From NCBI GenBank assembly GCA_030549335.1, contig CM060195.1:12429501-12493500 (forward strand): 64,000 bases of DNA, in the 5' to 3' direction. This DNA is from Pontederia crassipes. Lineage: Eukaryota > Streptophyta > Magnoliopsida > Commelinales > Pontederiaceae. A program made the translations under genes and the position numbers. Below the pieces are notes generated by a model. It ran no database searches. It saw only the letters and a list, made by a program, of their open reading frames with translations, and was not told the origin of the DNA. This document shows, piece by piece, positions 1-11,712 of this stretch (its first letter is position 1; every line of letters begins with the position of its first letter).

Positions 1-1482
1 ATCCTTGTCATTCAGAAGGTCCACAGCACCATATGGATAGACTTTGTGAATTTTGAATGGTCCACTCCACCTTGACTTCAACTTTCCTGGAAAAAGCTTT
101 AACCTTGAATTGAAGAGTAGTACAAGATCTCCAATCTTGAAATCCCTTTTCAGAATCCTGCCATCATGCTATCTTTTAGTCCTCTCCTTGTAGAATTCTG
201 AATTGTGGTAGGCATTTAGCCTAATTTCATCAAGTTCATCAATTTGCAAAAGCCTCTTTTGCCCACATTCATGCATATCATAATTGAGTGCCTTGATTGC
301 CCAATAGGCCTTATGTTTCAACTCGATTGGCAAATGACATATTTTTCCATAAACAAGCTTGTAGGGAGAAGTACCTATTGGAGTCTTGTATGCTGTTCTA
401 TATGCCCAAAGAGCTTCATTCAACTTCAAACTCCAATCTTTTCTTGTCAATGAAATTGTTTTCTCCAATGTGGCCTTTACCTCCCTATTTGATACCTCTG
501 CCTGGCCATTAGTTTGAGAGTGATAGGCACTGAAAACTTTGTGCCTCACTCCATACTTAATTAGGAGGTTCTCAAAACACTTTTCAATAAAGTGGCTACC
601 ACCATCACTTATGACCACCCTTGGGATTCCAAATCTTGGGAAAACTTCCTTGAACAACCTGATTACTGCCCTGAAATCAGCTGTAATGGTGGGAATGGCC
701 TCAATCCATTTGGACAAATAGTCTACAACTAGAAGAATAAACTTGTAACCACATGAACTAGGAAATGGGCCCATATAATCAATGCCCCAAACATCAAATA
801 TTTCCACTTCTAGAATTCCTTGTTGTGGCATTTCATTCCTTCTTGAGATGGAGCCAGCTCTTTGGCATTGATCACAGCCCTTCACAAATATGTGTGCATC
901 CTTGAACAAACTTGGCCAATAGAAGCCAAATTGGAGGACTTTGGCAGTAGTCTTGTGTGTGGCTCCATGACCTCCATAAGGAGATGAGTGGCATGCCTCC
1001 AAGATTTCCTGAAATTCATATTGGGGTACACATCTTCTATATATGCCATCAGGGGATTTTCTAAATAGAAGTGGATCATCCCAATGGTAATCTTTCAAGT
1101 CATGAAAGAATTTCTTTCTTTGCTGATATGTATAGTCAGGAGGGATAATTCCACAAGCAAGGTAATTGATCAAGTCAGCATACCAGGGAACTTGATTAAT
1201 TGCCACATCCATCAAACTATCATCAGGAAATGCATCATTGATAGGAAGTGTAAATGATTCCTGTACTCCTTCCATTCTTGATAGGTGGTCAGCAACTAGA
1301 TTTTCACTACCCCTTTTGTTCCTGATTTCAACATCAAATTTCTGCAATAATAAGATCCATATGATGAGCCTTGGCTTGGATTCCTTCTTGTTGATCAAGT
1401 GCCTCACAGCTTGGTGGTCTGTGAATACAATGACTTTGGATCCCACCAAGTAGGACCTGAATTTGTCAAATGCATACACCAC
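1..1482 (-). pseudogene. Athila RNase H C-terminus and integrase (pol)
   Basis: A 437-residue open frame (1482-169) followed after one stop by the integrase C-terminal region down to base 1. Residues 1-70 are the end of RNase H, including the VADHLSR motif. Integrase then follows: a zinc-binding HHCC domain (His165, His173, Cys203, Cys206) and a core with the complete catalytic triad, Asp235 in GIDYMGPFP, Asp293 in ISDGG and Glu329 in NGQAE. Past the stop at about 168 the frame still reads the SGPFKI box of the C-terminal DNA-binding domain. The enzyme would insert cDNA into the chromosome. A frameshift near 1485-1526 separates it from the RT section. Confidence 0.9.
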
Positions 1483-1525
1483 AGCAAGAAGTTCTTTCTC
1501 AGTAGTTGCATAATTAATTTGAGCT

Positions 1526-2959
1526 TCATCTAGAGTCTTGCTTGCATAGCATATGACATGGTGCTTCTTCTCCTTGTTTTGTCCCTAAGACTGCCCCTAC
1601 AGCCTGGTCTGAAACATCACACATGATTTCAAATGGTAAGGTCCAATCAGGTGGCTGCACTATAGGGGCTAAGGTGAGGGCTTCTTTCAACTTCTTGAAT
1701 GCCTTCATACACTCTTCATTAAAATGAAATTCAGCATCCTTGGCTAGCAACTTGGTGAGGGGCCTAGTTATCATTGAGAAATCCTTGATGAACCTCTTGT
1801 AGAAGTCTGCATGCCCCAAAAAACTCCTAACTACCTTGACACTTGTGGGTGGTGGTAGCATCTCAATCACCCCAATTTTTGCCTTGTCCACTTCAATGCC
1901 TTTGCTTGAGATCACATGTCCTAACATAACTTCTTCTTGGACCATAAAATGACACTTCTCCCAATTGAGGATCAAGTTGGACTCTCTACATCTTTGTAGC
2001 ACCTTGGTCAAATTTTCTAGACAAGCATCAAATGAGTCTCCATATATTGAAAAGTCATCCATGAAAACTTTCATAATTTCTTCAATAAAGTCTGAAAAGA
2101 TAGACATCATACATCTTTGGAATATGACAGGTGCATTGCATAAGCCCAAGAGCATTCTCCTATAGGCAAAAGTCCCATATGGACAAGTAAATATAGTCTT
2201 GTGTTGATCTTGAGGGTGAATTGGAATTTGCAAGAAATCCGAGTACCCATCAAGATAACAGAAGTGTGAATGCCTAGCCAACCTCCCTAACATCTGATCA
2301 ACGAATGGCAATGGGAAATGGTCCTTTCTTGTGGCCTTGTTTAACTTTCTGAATTCAATACACATCCTCCAACCTGTAATGGTCCTTGTGGATATCAATT
2401 CATCTGAATCTGACTTCACCACTGTGATTCCTCCCTTCTTTGGCACCACCTGCACAGGGCTAACCCACTCACTATCTGAAATGGAGTATATGATTCCTCC
2501 ATTCAACAATTTTAATACTTCCTTCTTGACCACTTCCTTCATGATTGGGTTGAGTCTCCTTTGACATTCAATGGAGGGCTTGTAGCTGTCCTCCATAGGG
2601 ATCCTATGCATGCAAATGGAGGGATTAATACCCTTGATGTCTTCAATTGAGTAGCCTATCATCTCCCTATACAGTTTCAACCTCTTCAGCAGCTCTTCAA
2701 CCTGATCCTGGAGTAAATTAGCATTAATGATAACATGAAAAGTTGAATTCTCTTCCAAGAATTCATACTTCAAGTTGCTAGGAAGAGGCTTGAGTTCCAA
2801 CTTGGAATTGGCTTGAGCTGGATTGCCTTGGCATTCAGCAATGATAACCTGTTGCAATTCCCCCTGAATTCTTGCATTTTCCACTGATATTGAAGAGTTC
2901 AACACTGATTTGTATGCCATAGCCTCTAGATCTCCCAATTCTCTCAAATGGTCAAACAT
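1526..2959 (-). pseudogene. Athila reverse transcriptase and start of RNase H (pol)
   Basis: A 477-residue frame holding the reverse transcriptase. Visible blocks are WVSPVQVVPKKGG (about residue 164), the RMCIEFRKLNKAT fingers motif (about 198), LDGYSDF in block A (about 235), a FRRML-like segment, and the catalytic FMDDFSIYG (Asp301-302). The frame then runs into the start of RNase H with DQAVGAVLG and ends where homology continues in another frame at 1482. Its first ATG (2957-2959) overlaps the TAA stop of the protease frame, so pol was either shifted there by mutation or read by frameshifting. It is intact through the polymerase domain. Confidence 0.9.
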
Positions 2960-3645
2960 TAGACACTTTGCAATGGATCTTCAATAGGGATTATAGCTGA
3001 AACCTGCTCCACTACTTGATCCAGCTGCCCATCTTCAAAGTCATTCTCTAGAAAACTTGGCCTACTGATAACTTGTGCCAAATTGAATTCAATCTTCTTC
3101 TCTCCAATTTGGAAGGTCAATCTCCCTTCCTTAACATTAATTACAGCCACTGCAGTGGCTAAAAAGGGCCTCCCAAGGAGAATGGAGGTATTCACATCTT
3201 CATCCATATCCAATACAATAAAATCAACTGGAATATAGAATTTACCAACTTTGAGGGGTATGTCCTCAATAATCCCATGTGGATATTTGATGGATCTGTC
3301 TGCCAGCTGAAGGGACATATTTGTGGGCTTCAAATCCCCAACTTCAAGTTTCTTGCACAATGATAAGGGTATGGCACTCACAGAAGCTCCCAAGTCACAC
3401 ATGGCTCTTTGAATTTTCCTATTCCCTATCTCACATGGAATTGAAAAACTCCCTGGATACTTGAGCTTAGGAGGCAACTTGTTTTGGATAATTGCAGAAG
3501 CCTCTTCAGTCAATGCAATTGTCTCATGCTCCAACACTCTTCTCTTCTTGGTTAGAATTTCTTTGAGGAACTTGGCATAGGAAGGCATCTCTTGAATGGC
3601 TTCAACAAAGGGCACATTTATGTATAGCTTCTTCAGGATTTTCAA
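2959..3645 (-). pseudogene. Athila aspartic protease section
   Basis: A 228-residue frame with the retropepsin active site CDLGASVSAIP near residue 85 and the ILLGRPFL motif about 70 residues later, the usual retroviral-type protease pair. The preceding segment (PFVEAIQEMPSYAKFLKEI) is the conserved linker between gag and protease in Athila and related elements. The enzyme would cut the gag-pol polyprotein. The frame follows gag after two stops near 3660 and overlaps the RT frame by a single base. Confidence 0.88.
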
Positions 3646-3649
3646 AAAT

Positions 3650-5418
3650 TTTCCATATTGCTAGTCCTACCTTGCCTTGATTAGCCTTTGTGGGAAGGGT
3701 ACCTTGTAAAAAACCCTTGCATTTGCTTCAATCTGAGGGCTTGAATTCCTGATTTCCTCACTTGACTGTTCACTTGGCTTTTCAGCAACTCTTGAATCTG
3801 AATTGATTTGATTGTCATCAACTTTCTTCATGGGTTCCTCCACCATCTTTCAACTTCTGAGCTGGATGGCCTTTACTTGCTCCTTTGGATTCACTTCTGG
3901 CTGTCCAGGAAAGAATAAGGGAGGTCTAATGGATGAACTAGCCTGTTGAGCAATTTGGCTTTCCAACAATTTCTGATTTGCATTCATGGCATCCAATCTA
4001 GAATTGATCTCCAATATCTCCTCTCCTTGGCTGTCCTGCTTCTTCAGAATCTATTGAAGCATCTCCTTCATTTCATTTTGGAATTGAGGTGCTTGGACTT
4101 GAGATGGTGGCTCATATGGATTTCTTTGAATTGTTGCATTTTGGCCTTGATTTCCATAAGGTGGTGGCTGATTCCTTGGCAGAATTTTGGGCTGCCAATT
4201 TGAATTCTGCATAGGAGCCCCTTGATATTGATTGGTCTTGTAAGAAAAATATGGATGGTTCCTGTTTTCTGGAGTGTAGAACTCAGTTGGAGGTTTAATT
4301 CCATAATTGCCCACAGCATTGATTTGATCCACTGTTTACTCCACTTGTTGCATAATTAAGTTGTAATTTTCTGACACATGGCCTTGATTACCACATACAC
4401 AACACCTGGTTTCAGGATTAGAGGCCCTATTGCCATTGGGAGTCAAGTTCAACCTCTCCAAAGTCTTGTACATCACCTCCTCAAGTTGGGTTGACAATTG
4501 GTTCACTGAATTGTCCATGGGTGGCCTCTTGGTCCTATCATGTGTGAGGAAGTGATGGTTCTTTGCAATGTTCTCTATTAGTTGGTAGGCCTCATCTATA
4601 TTCTTGGATGCAAAGATACCTCCTGCTGCAGTGTCCAATGCCACCTTGCTAGGGTAATTCAATCCCTTATGAAAGTAATTGACTAATTGCCACTTTTCAA
4701 ATTCATGGTGGGGACATGCCCTTCACAACCCTTGAAGCCTTTGCCATGCCTCACAAATATTTTCTTGATCCAACTGGTAAAATCTGATTATTTGATCCCT
4801 GAGGTTATTAGTCTTTGAAGGAGGGAAGAATTCTGAAAGAAATAATTGGACAATTGATTCCCAAGTGGCCACCTCTTCAGGATTCAATCCTTTGTACCAT
4901 GTCTTGGCCTTGTCTTTGAGTGAGAAGGAAAACAATCTCATATATACTGCATTCATGGGGATGTTGTTGAAGTTCACAGTGCTGCACATCTCCTTAAAAT
5001 TGTCCAAATGACAAGTTGGATCTTCAGTCCCAAGTTCTGAGAATTGACTTTGCCTAATCATTGAAATCAAGGCTGGATTAACTTCAAAGTTTGCCACAGG
5101 TGCTAAGGCACCTCCCCCTTGCTAATTCCTGGCATTACTTGATGAATAACAGTCCCTAAGAGTCCTAGGAGCTGCCATATTTTGATTCACACCTTCTTCA
5201 AATTCAGGGTTGTTTGTCTCTTCCCCAAAAATCCTTCTTCTAGCCTCTTCTCTTTGGATTCTTCTTCTTCTTCTGTTAAAGGCTCTCTCTGGTTCAGGTT
5301 CTGATAGGTATAGATCCTCTTGATGTCCAAGTCCTGCATAAAGAAATTCAGAAGTATCAAATTCAAGAAAAAAATGAAAACTAGACAAAAGTGAAAAGTT
5401 AGAAATGATAACTTGCAA
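3650..5418 (-). pseudogene. Athila gag, broken
   Basis: Gag, the structural protein of the virus-like particle, can be followed through four open blocks: 5418-5122, 5097-4723, 4662-4336 and 4332-4051, then on to about 3650. The first ends with the MAAPRTLRD start-like motif of Athila gag. The second is the retrotransposon gag core, with FSFSLKDKAKTWYKGL and TWESIVQLFLSEFFPPSKT. The third has a zinc knuckle CCVCGNQGHVSENYN, in which the last metal ligand is Asn instead of Cys. A proline/glutamine-rich tail follows. At least five in-frame stops separate the blocks, so no full gag can be made. Confidence 0.85.
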
Positions 5419-5502
5419 AAACTAAAAATTGGTCTAACAAATAAATTAAAAACTAATTTAAAAATAATCTAAACTAACTAAGTTAGCCTAATTGACTTCA
5501 AA

Positions 5503-5520
5503 TCCCCAGCAACGGCGCCA
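5503..5520 (-). promoter_or_regulatory. Primer binding site, tRNA-Asp type (Athila)
   Basis: Read on the minus strand this is TGGCGCCGTTGCTGGGGA, the complement of a plant tRNA-Asp 3' end with one likely mismatch. It lies six bases inside the LTR end at 5527, the usual Athila arrangement, and primes minus-strand cDNA synthesis. Confidence 0.9.
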
Positions 5521-5526
5521 AAAACT

Positions 5527-8320
5527 TGATAGTGATATTTGAGTTTTGAGTGATAACTTGCTGAAATTTAAGAAAAAGGTCAAATTTTTAAATTTTTGGT
5601 CTCCCAACTCACTAGCTGCAAGTGCACAGCTAGGTTGTATTAAACTCAGATTGTCATATCCACAAATATTTAAAGTCCTAAACTACCTTAAAATAGTTTA
5701 GATTAATCCTAATTAAGATAACAAAAACAGATTTTTAATTGGAAGTGAAAATAGTTTTTTAACAAGTGCAGAATGATAACAGATTTTGGGGTCTTGAAAA
5801 CTTTTGCAAAACTGAATTATAAATGCTAAATTAATGACTAGAAAGATTTAACTATCAATGAGGAAGGTTCTTCTAGGATTTGTGATTCATCTAGATTAAT
5901 TAAGAATGAAATGGATCAAGTTATCATTAAATGTCCAACTTTGATTCAATCATGAAAATGCTGTTCCCACAGCTCAATAAGCATCGAACAAAGCAACATA
6001 TTGTCATATAGTTGTTAGCTAGATTGAATCAATAGAGGGTCCGTACTGAAAATCAAGTCATCATTCAACTCAATGGGGTGTTCATTGCTGATTTTTACAA
6101 TTCAAAGAAATTCTGCAATGATAACTTATAATTGCAATCTTTTTAATCATAAAAAGATGGAATCATTCCAATCAATCAAACCAGGATGAAATATACTCAA
6201 ATATGGTGCTTGTGCTCCTTGATTCATCTCTGAAATCCAGGGGGGTTTAAATTCAACCTCTCGGTTGCAAAATAAAATGAAATCCACACAAACACAACTC
6301 AATTGGAAGTGCAAAGCATATGACCATAGGAATTCACAATTGCCATTGCTCCTTGGCCTATCTCTAGATCTCAAGGATGACCTAATGACTACTTCTCAGC
6401 AGTGGATTAAGTTGAGGCTTGACAATGAGAATCAGAATTTAAATAAAAACCAGAAAACAGGAAGTGGAATTCTGCAATTTAGAAATTAAGAACTATAAAT
6501 CAATGGAAATCTGGTTTACCAACTGATTCTTGACCCATCTCTAGACTGCAAGATATCTCTAAAGTTCACCTCTCAGTGATTGAAAGAGATCAAGGGACTC
6601 AATTGGTAAAACAAGTTCCAATAAGAAATCAGAAAGATAACATTCAGGATTTCAGTTCAGATATCAGAAAAACAATCTGAATTGAGCCAAAAATATACCA
6701 AACTTTTTTATTCATTTCTGAACAAGATGAGGGCATTAACTATCACTCAGTTACTCAATTAACCAGATTGGGGATGACAAACAAGTTCAAACTGTTCAGA
6801 AAATCAGATTCAGAAAAATCAGGAAATCAGATTTTTAGGAAACCAAAATTAGAAATCAGAATTGCAACTAAATGGAATCCAAAAATCTGACTTTATCTCT
6901 CAATGCATTTATGAAGGATGATTAGATCAAATAATACATCTCAATCATTATTTACAATGGATCTAGTGATAGCATGAATCGATGCAGAAAAGTTCTGAAA
7001 TCTGAAAACCAGAATTGTTGCAGTGCAGGATTACAAATCATTCCATATTCATCCAAAATTAATCTAAACTACTATCCTATCCTAGAAGAAATGGAGTTTA
7101 GCTCCTCATGTTTATAAAGCTTGATAGAAAATAGATTGAAGAACAGGTACAATCCATCCTTCTTGAAGATATCTCGGCCAGCAGCAGCAAGTCCAGCAGC
7201 AGCTCCACAGCAGCAGCTCCTCCTTGCTCCAAACCCTCAATGTCCAACCCCCCTCTCTCCTCTATAAATTCCACTTTTTATATGACTCATATCCACCCTT
7301 GGATCAACATTAGAATATTCTTTATCCTTTGATTGCATCCACCTGTACCTGGACTGAAGTCACAGCTGCAGATTCCCTTTTGTGCAGGAAAAAGTAGATG
7401 GTCCCCCCTACTTTTTCCACTTTTTGACCACCTTTCTTCCTGCTACAAATCCCAAAACAACAAGCATCAAAGCCTTTGAATGGTTTTTGACAAATAAAGA
7501 TCAAGATGATGATAGTTGCTAGCTCAGATATCAAATGAAATTGGGTGTTGTGCAGGAGTGATAACTTATATCGATATTAATGATTTTAGGGGCCCGGAAT
7601 GATAACTTGTCACAAATTATGGAAATTATCTAAATGCAAGTGATTCAAAGAATTAGAAGCATCAAATGGACTAGAGTAACAAGTGAGTGCATTCAGAAAT
7701 CAAATATGAATCAGATTTCTAAGAAGTGATAACTTGGGTGCCCAAAAATGATAACTTATATGACTTAAAAACGTTAACTTGTGATAACTTGAGTTGTGGT
7801 TACCCAAATGTGATGAAATTTGACCAGCAATGAGTTAGAATAATAACAAGATGATGCTTAAGGTCCCTGTGCAGAATTAATAGTTTTTCATGTCGAAATG
7901 ATAGAATTTCCCTTTAACGATAACTTGGTAAAGGAAAAATGATAACTTGTTCAAATGAGTTTAAAACTCTGCACAAGTTGAGATGTGACTATCCAAATAT
8001 GATTTATACATGATAATGATGGATTTAGAGCAAGAAAATTATTGAAAATCAGTTCACTCAAAATAATGATAACTTGACACTCAGGAGTGATAACTTGTCC
8101 TCAAAATGATAACTTGGCATAGAATTTAAATATTAATGGATTTTGACATTTCAGAACCTCTATGCACATGGAATTAAGTATGAAATGAGGAATATCAATT
8201 AGTTATCACAATGTATGCATTCCAAGTAAAATTAGTCCAAAGATAGGTAAAAGTGGTACTCGATATGTATAAAATACATCTAAAATGGGCTAAAAACATA
8301 TAATGATCAGCAAGTGATCA
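5527..8320 (-). repeat. 5' LTR of the Athila element
   Basis: The LTR runs from 8320 (minus strand TGATCACTTGC...) to 5527 (...CACTATCA), about 2.79 kb, with TG/CA ends. The inner edge is fixed by the primer site. The outer edge comes from alignment by eye with the inverted copy at 63190-64000, which shares this sequence and then departs from it. TATA-like segments on the minus strand lie near 7110-7125 and 7260-7275. No long open frame is credible. The length is at the upper end for Athila LTRs. A repeated TGATAACTT motif fills the outer part. Confidence 0.82.
5548..8115. repeat. Irregular array of TGATAACTT motifs in the Athila LTR
   Basis: About 13 copies of RTGATAACTTR (plus-strand reading) occur inside one LTR, near 5548, 5777, 6118, 7558, 7601, 7726, 7747, 7781, 7918, 7939, 8065, 8086 and 8105. 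Ten of them lie within 560 bases. Spacing is irregular, so this is not a simple tandem repeat. The second LTR copy at 63190-64000 carries the same motif on the other strand at matching places. Confidence 0.8.
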
Positions 8321-9620
8321 ATACATTACAGGATCAACTTTAAATTATTCTCAGTCTTAAGATCACATGAATAGATAAATTAATCATCACAACAGATAAC
8401 AAAACATTACTTAAAATCATGAGCAATTAAGGAATTTTGATTAACTTGGAATAGAAATAATGGCCTTTTGGAGCAGAACTAGCTACGATGACTGGTGCTA
8501 GTTAAACAGATCAAAGACGCGTTTCAGAATATTGAATGAAAGAAATCTACAACAATGCTGTGGCATATGTTAATATAAAAATGGTGTGCTGCATCTGCTT
8601 TCTTGCAACCTATTAGGATTAAAAAATATATATGCGGGAAGCAGAAAAGGATGCTGTGTCATTCTTTTTTCTTTCTAAATTCTCCCCCTCCCCCACACTC
8701 TCTTTCTCTATCTGTGTGTGTGTGTCGATTAAATTCTTCTTCATATGATTAATGGTGGAATATGATGTGGTTGCATGATCCAAAATTTGTCTTCCCTGGA
8801 ACCGTGTCTATGAACTCTGAACAGGGTTGGCAGCCAGAAGAAGAGAAAAGTTGCACAAACAAGTCTGCCATAGAGTCAAACGCACATCCACGGATCCACG
8901 TATATACTTCCAAAAAGAAGCCGAAATTTTCGTAAAAAAATGGTGAAAAGGAAATAGAAGGGGAATAATACTAATCGACAATTGCGTTAATTTAATCATG
9001 CTTTCGATGTCGGCTGTGGCGAAGCATAAAGTATATGTGTGCTTTGCCCTTGTGCTTAAAACTTCGATGGCCTCTTCTTGTCCATTCGGATTAGTTAAAT
9101 TAATAAGGTAGTGGGGGACAAATGAGAACCAGGCAGCAAGGAACATAAATCCTACCTCTCTTGCTAAGTTCAAAATAATTTGCTTAACTGTGCGCTATTT
9201 ACTTTCTTACATGGGACAATAATTTGCTAAGTTCAAAATAAGTTCAAAGTTAACAGGGACAATAATTTCTTACATGGGATGGATGTATGCCATTGCCATC
9301 ATCTCCAATCAACGATCAAAGTGGCAAGAATTGAGGGAACGTAATTGGACTGCATGCCTTCAAAAATTAATTAATCTACCATCTTGTTTCTGTTCAAATT
9401 TTAATTAATTCCATGGTTTCTAGAGAACTTGCGAAAATATATCATAATCCGTTCATGTTTGATTTACGAGTGGACAAAATATGAGGCACGTTTTGAGTTG
9501 ATACTCCTCTGGACTTGCTTGCCTTATTTATATTTTATTGCTCCACTTAATTAGCATCCCTCTTGCCAAGTGTGAATATATGTCTCAACGATTCTTTCAA
9601 AAGTGTGCTTCTATCTAGAA
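8321..9620. other. Non-coding stretch, no recognised element
   Basis: Begins at the outer edge of the Athila LTR; ATACA (8321-8325) would be one half of its target duplication. The sequence is AT-rich with a pyrimidine tract at 8660-8720 and a short TG run. One 121-codon minus-strand frame (9173-8808) matches no family I know and shows no exon signals. A short direct duplication (AATTTGCTAAGTTCAAAATAA-like) occurs around 9165-9245. I see nothing else. Confidence 0.5.
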
Positions 9621-9624
9621 GAAG

Positions 9625-9845
<221 letters not shown>

Positions 9846-10084
9846 AGACAAAGAGGAAGACGCGAGTGACGCAAAGCATGCATGAACCGTATATAAGTAA
9901 TTAATTCACTACGGAGCACTAATTAATACAAGTGCATGCTTTAAAATTTAATCATTAAGTACCGATGGCCTTTATATTTTATATATGACAAAGCATATGA
10001 ATACTAGAGACTGATTATCTCTGATGCCAATTGATCAGGAATTAATTCTAAGGGATATACTAATTACGTTCCGATTTACAGTTA

Positions 10085-10145
<61 letters not shown>

Positions 10146-11159
10146 ATGAGCAGTAAAGTGACTGCAACAATTGATGATGAAGAATAATAAAAAAGGAACA
10201 GCAAATCAATTAAAGGAATTTGCACCATGCCAATCCATAACTAATTAACGCATGAAGATTAATTGTTCGTATATAAGATTTGATAGTAGGCTTGCAGCTT
10301 AAAGATGGTGCGCTCTTTAGCGTCGTGCGAGTTGACTCGTCAACAATGCTTTTTAGATACATGATGACATCCTTATATACATGACATCTTTATGTCTTGT
10401 CATGCTACTTTGTGGATTTAAACATGCATCTTAACAATGTGGATAATAAAATAAAATTTTATGTGATCGTTTCTTTTGCATACTTAATCGTTTCTCATGC
10501 CATGGAAGGAAAAATTTTCTCTCATTTATATGAAGTTATGAAGTTATCCTTTCTTTGGTATAGAAATAGTGAAATATGTATAAGTCAATTTCAAATATCA
10601 TTTTAGCCTCATTGTCTTGTTATCAAAATTTAATATTATTTTCTGAATGAAAAATGCTATTATAATGGGAAGTATGTAATTGAAAGTGTGAAATATTACT
10701 CTTCATCGACACAATCTAATTTTGATTTGATAATAATCTAAAAATTGTATCAAGGTTTTATGCGATATTTGACTCTATGAAAGTTTGTAAAACTTATGTC
10801 CATAAGAAATTATGATCTCCTATGTAGCTTTTATTAGCCATGCATGAATTATGAGGGAGTTAATATTTTTATATAACAAAATAATGATAACTATATCCAT
10901 TTTCTTTATACAAAATTACACGTTCCTTAGATATGTTATACTATGGAAAATATGAGTGAAAAATATGAACATAAACTGTCATGTCTGTTTGGGGGAAGAA
11001 ATGAAAAATAATTAACATTTTTGTGATGTCATTAGTTTATTTATATGCACTATTTTTTACTTTCTATTCTTATGAATGTTCAAACATTACTGAATGTGCA
11101 GAATGCATTATATAGATGCCTTATAAATTATAAGGGACGAGAAGGGAAGAATAGAGTTG
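9846..11159. other. Non-coding stretch with (TA)n microsatellite
   Basis: AT-rich DNA with a CA/TA microsatellite at about 10086-10140 (some 24 TA units). A 69-codon frame at 10397-10606 has no recognisable motif. No LTR, inverted-repeat edge or gene could be supported. Confidence 0.5.
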
Positions 11160-11712
11160 TAGTTGCGGAAAATATATCGTAGTTAGCATCACATTAGTTC
11201 CGCATTAACAATTAGCGCCTCCTTAGCATCAAAATAGGAACATCATATCAACTGGGTACAATATGAAGTCGGCACTACAATAGAGTCAATATAGCATCAT
11301 AACTTAGCACCATTTGAGCGCCTAAATAGCGTCGCATTATAGCGACACATTGGAGTCAACTTAGCACCATAGATAACAATAAGGAAACAATGATAAGGAT
11401 AATGTTCGCATCACATTGGCATCAAAATAGTGTCATGGTTTAGCATCACATTGGCATCAATAGGGCATCACCACCATTAGCACCGCATTGGTATCATAGC
11501 AACACTAAAGACATTTTCACAACGCAACTTATGGCATCTCATTAGCATGTCGTTCCTCATGTTGGCGCTAGGGAGATACTCTTAGCTACCAGACGTTAGT
11601 GTCTCAACTATGTGACATGGTGACGACACTAATGTGTGACTATTTTATTTAGTACAGTTTAGCGTCGCTTTATAGTCGCATGTTTGAGTCGCTCTGCAAA
11701 TTTTGTGTAGTG
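11160..11712. mobile_element. CACTA end fragment (subterminal repeats)
   Basis: A cluster of short direct and inverted repeats of the type TTAGCATCAC, TAGCGTCGC and AGCACCA, like the subterminal arrays of the clear CACTA elements here. It finishes with TTTTGTGTAGTG (11701-11712), a slightly degenerate CACTA terminus followed by TCA. I found no matching opposite end, so this is a remnant or a much diverged non-autonomous element. Confidence 0.6.

Larger units (their letters stand above)
1..8320 (-). mobile_element. Athila-type Ty3/gypsy LTR retrotransposon, 3' part outside window
   Basis: A minus-strand LTR retrotransposon. Reading leftward from the right edge are the 5' LTR (8320-5527), a tRNA-Asp primer site, gag, protease, RT, RNase H and integrase, which is Ty3/gypsy order. 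The tRNA-Asp primer, the FMDD RT box and the integrase style point to the Athila clade. The outer LTR edge at 8320 was set by comparison with the copy at 63190: both start TGATCACTTGCTGATCA and their flanks differ beyond that point. The 3' LTR, any env-like region and the partner target duplication lie before base 1. All coding sections carry stops or frameshifts, so the copy is unlikely to be autonomous. Confidence 0.93.

Noticed and set aside
5548-8115. CRISPR-like array from regularly recurring TGATAACTT
   Set aside because: The motif is only 9-10 bases, spacing is irregular, and the setting is a plant LTR.
8808-9173. 121-codon minus-strand frame as a possible host gene
   Set aside because: No recognisable motif, no plausible splice or promoter context, and composition like the surrounding non-coding DNA.
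11271-11290. GGCACTACAATAG as a CACTA left terminus for the fragment ending at 11712
   Set aside because: It lies inside the subterminal repeats, lacks the CAAGAAA continuation, and the flanking triplet does not match TCA.
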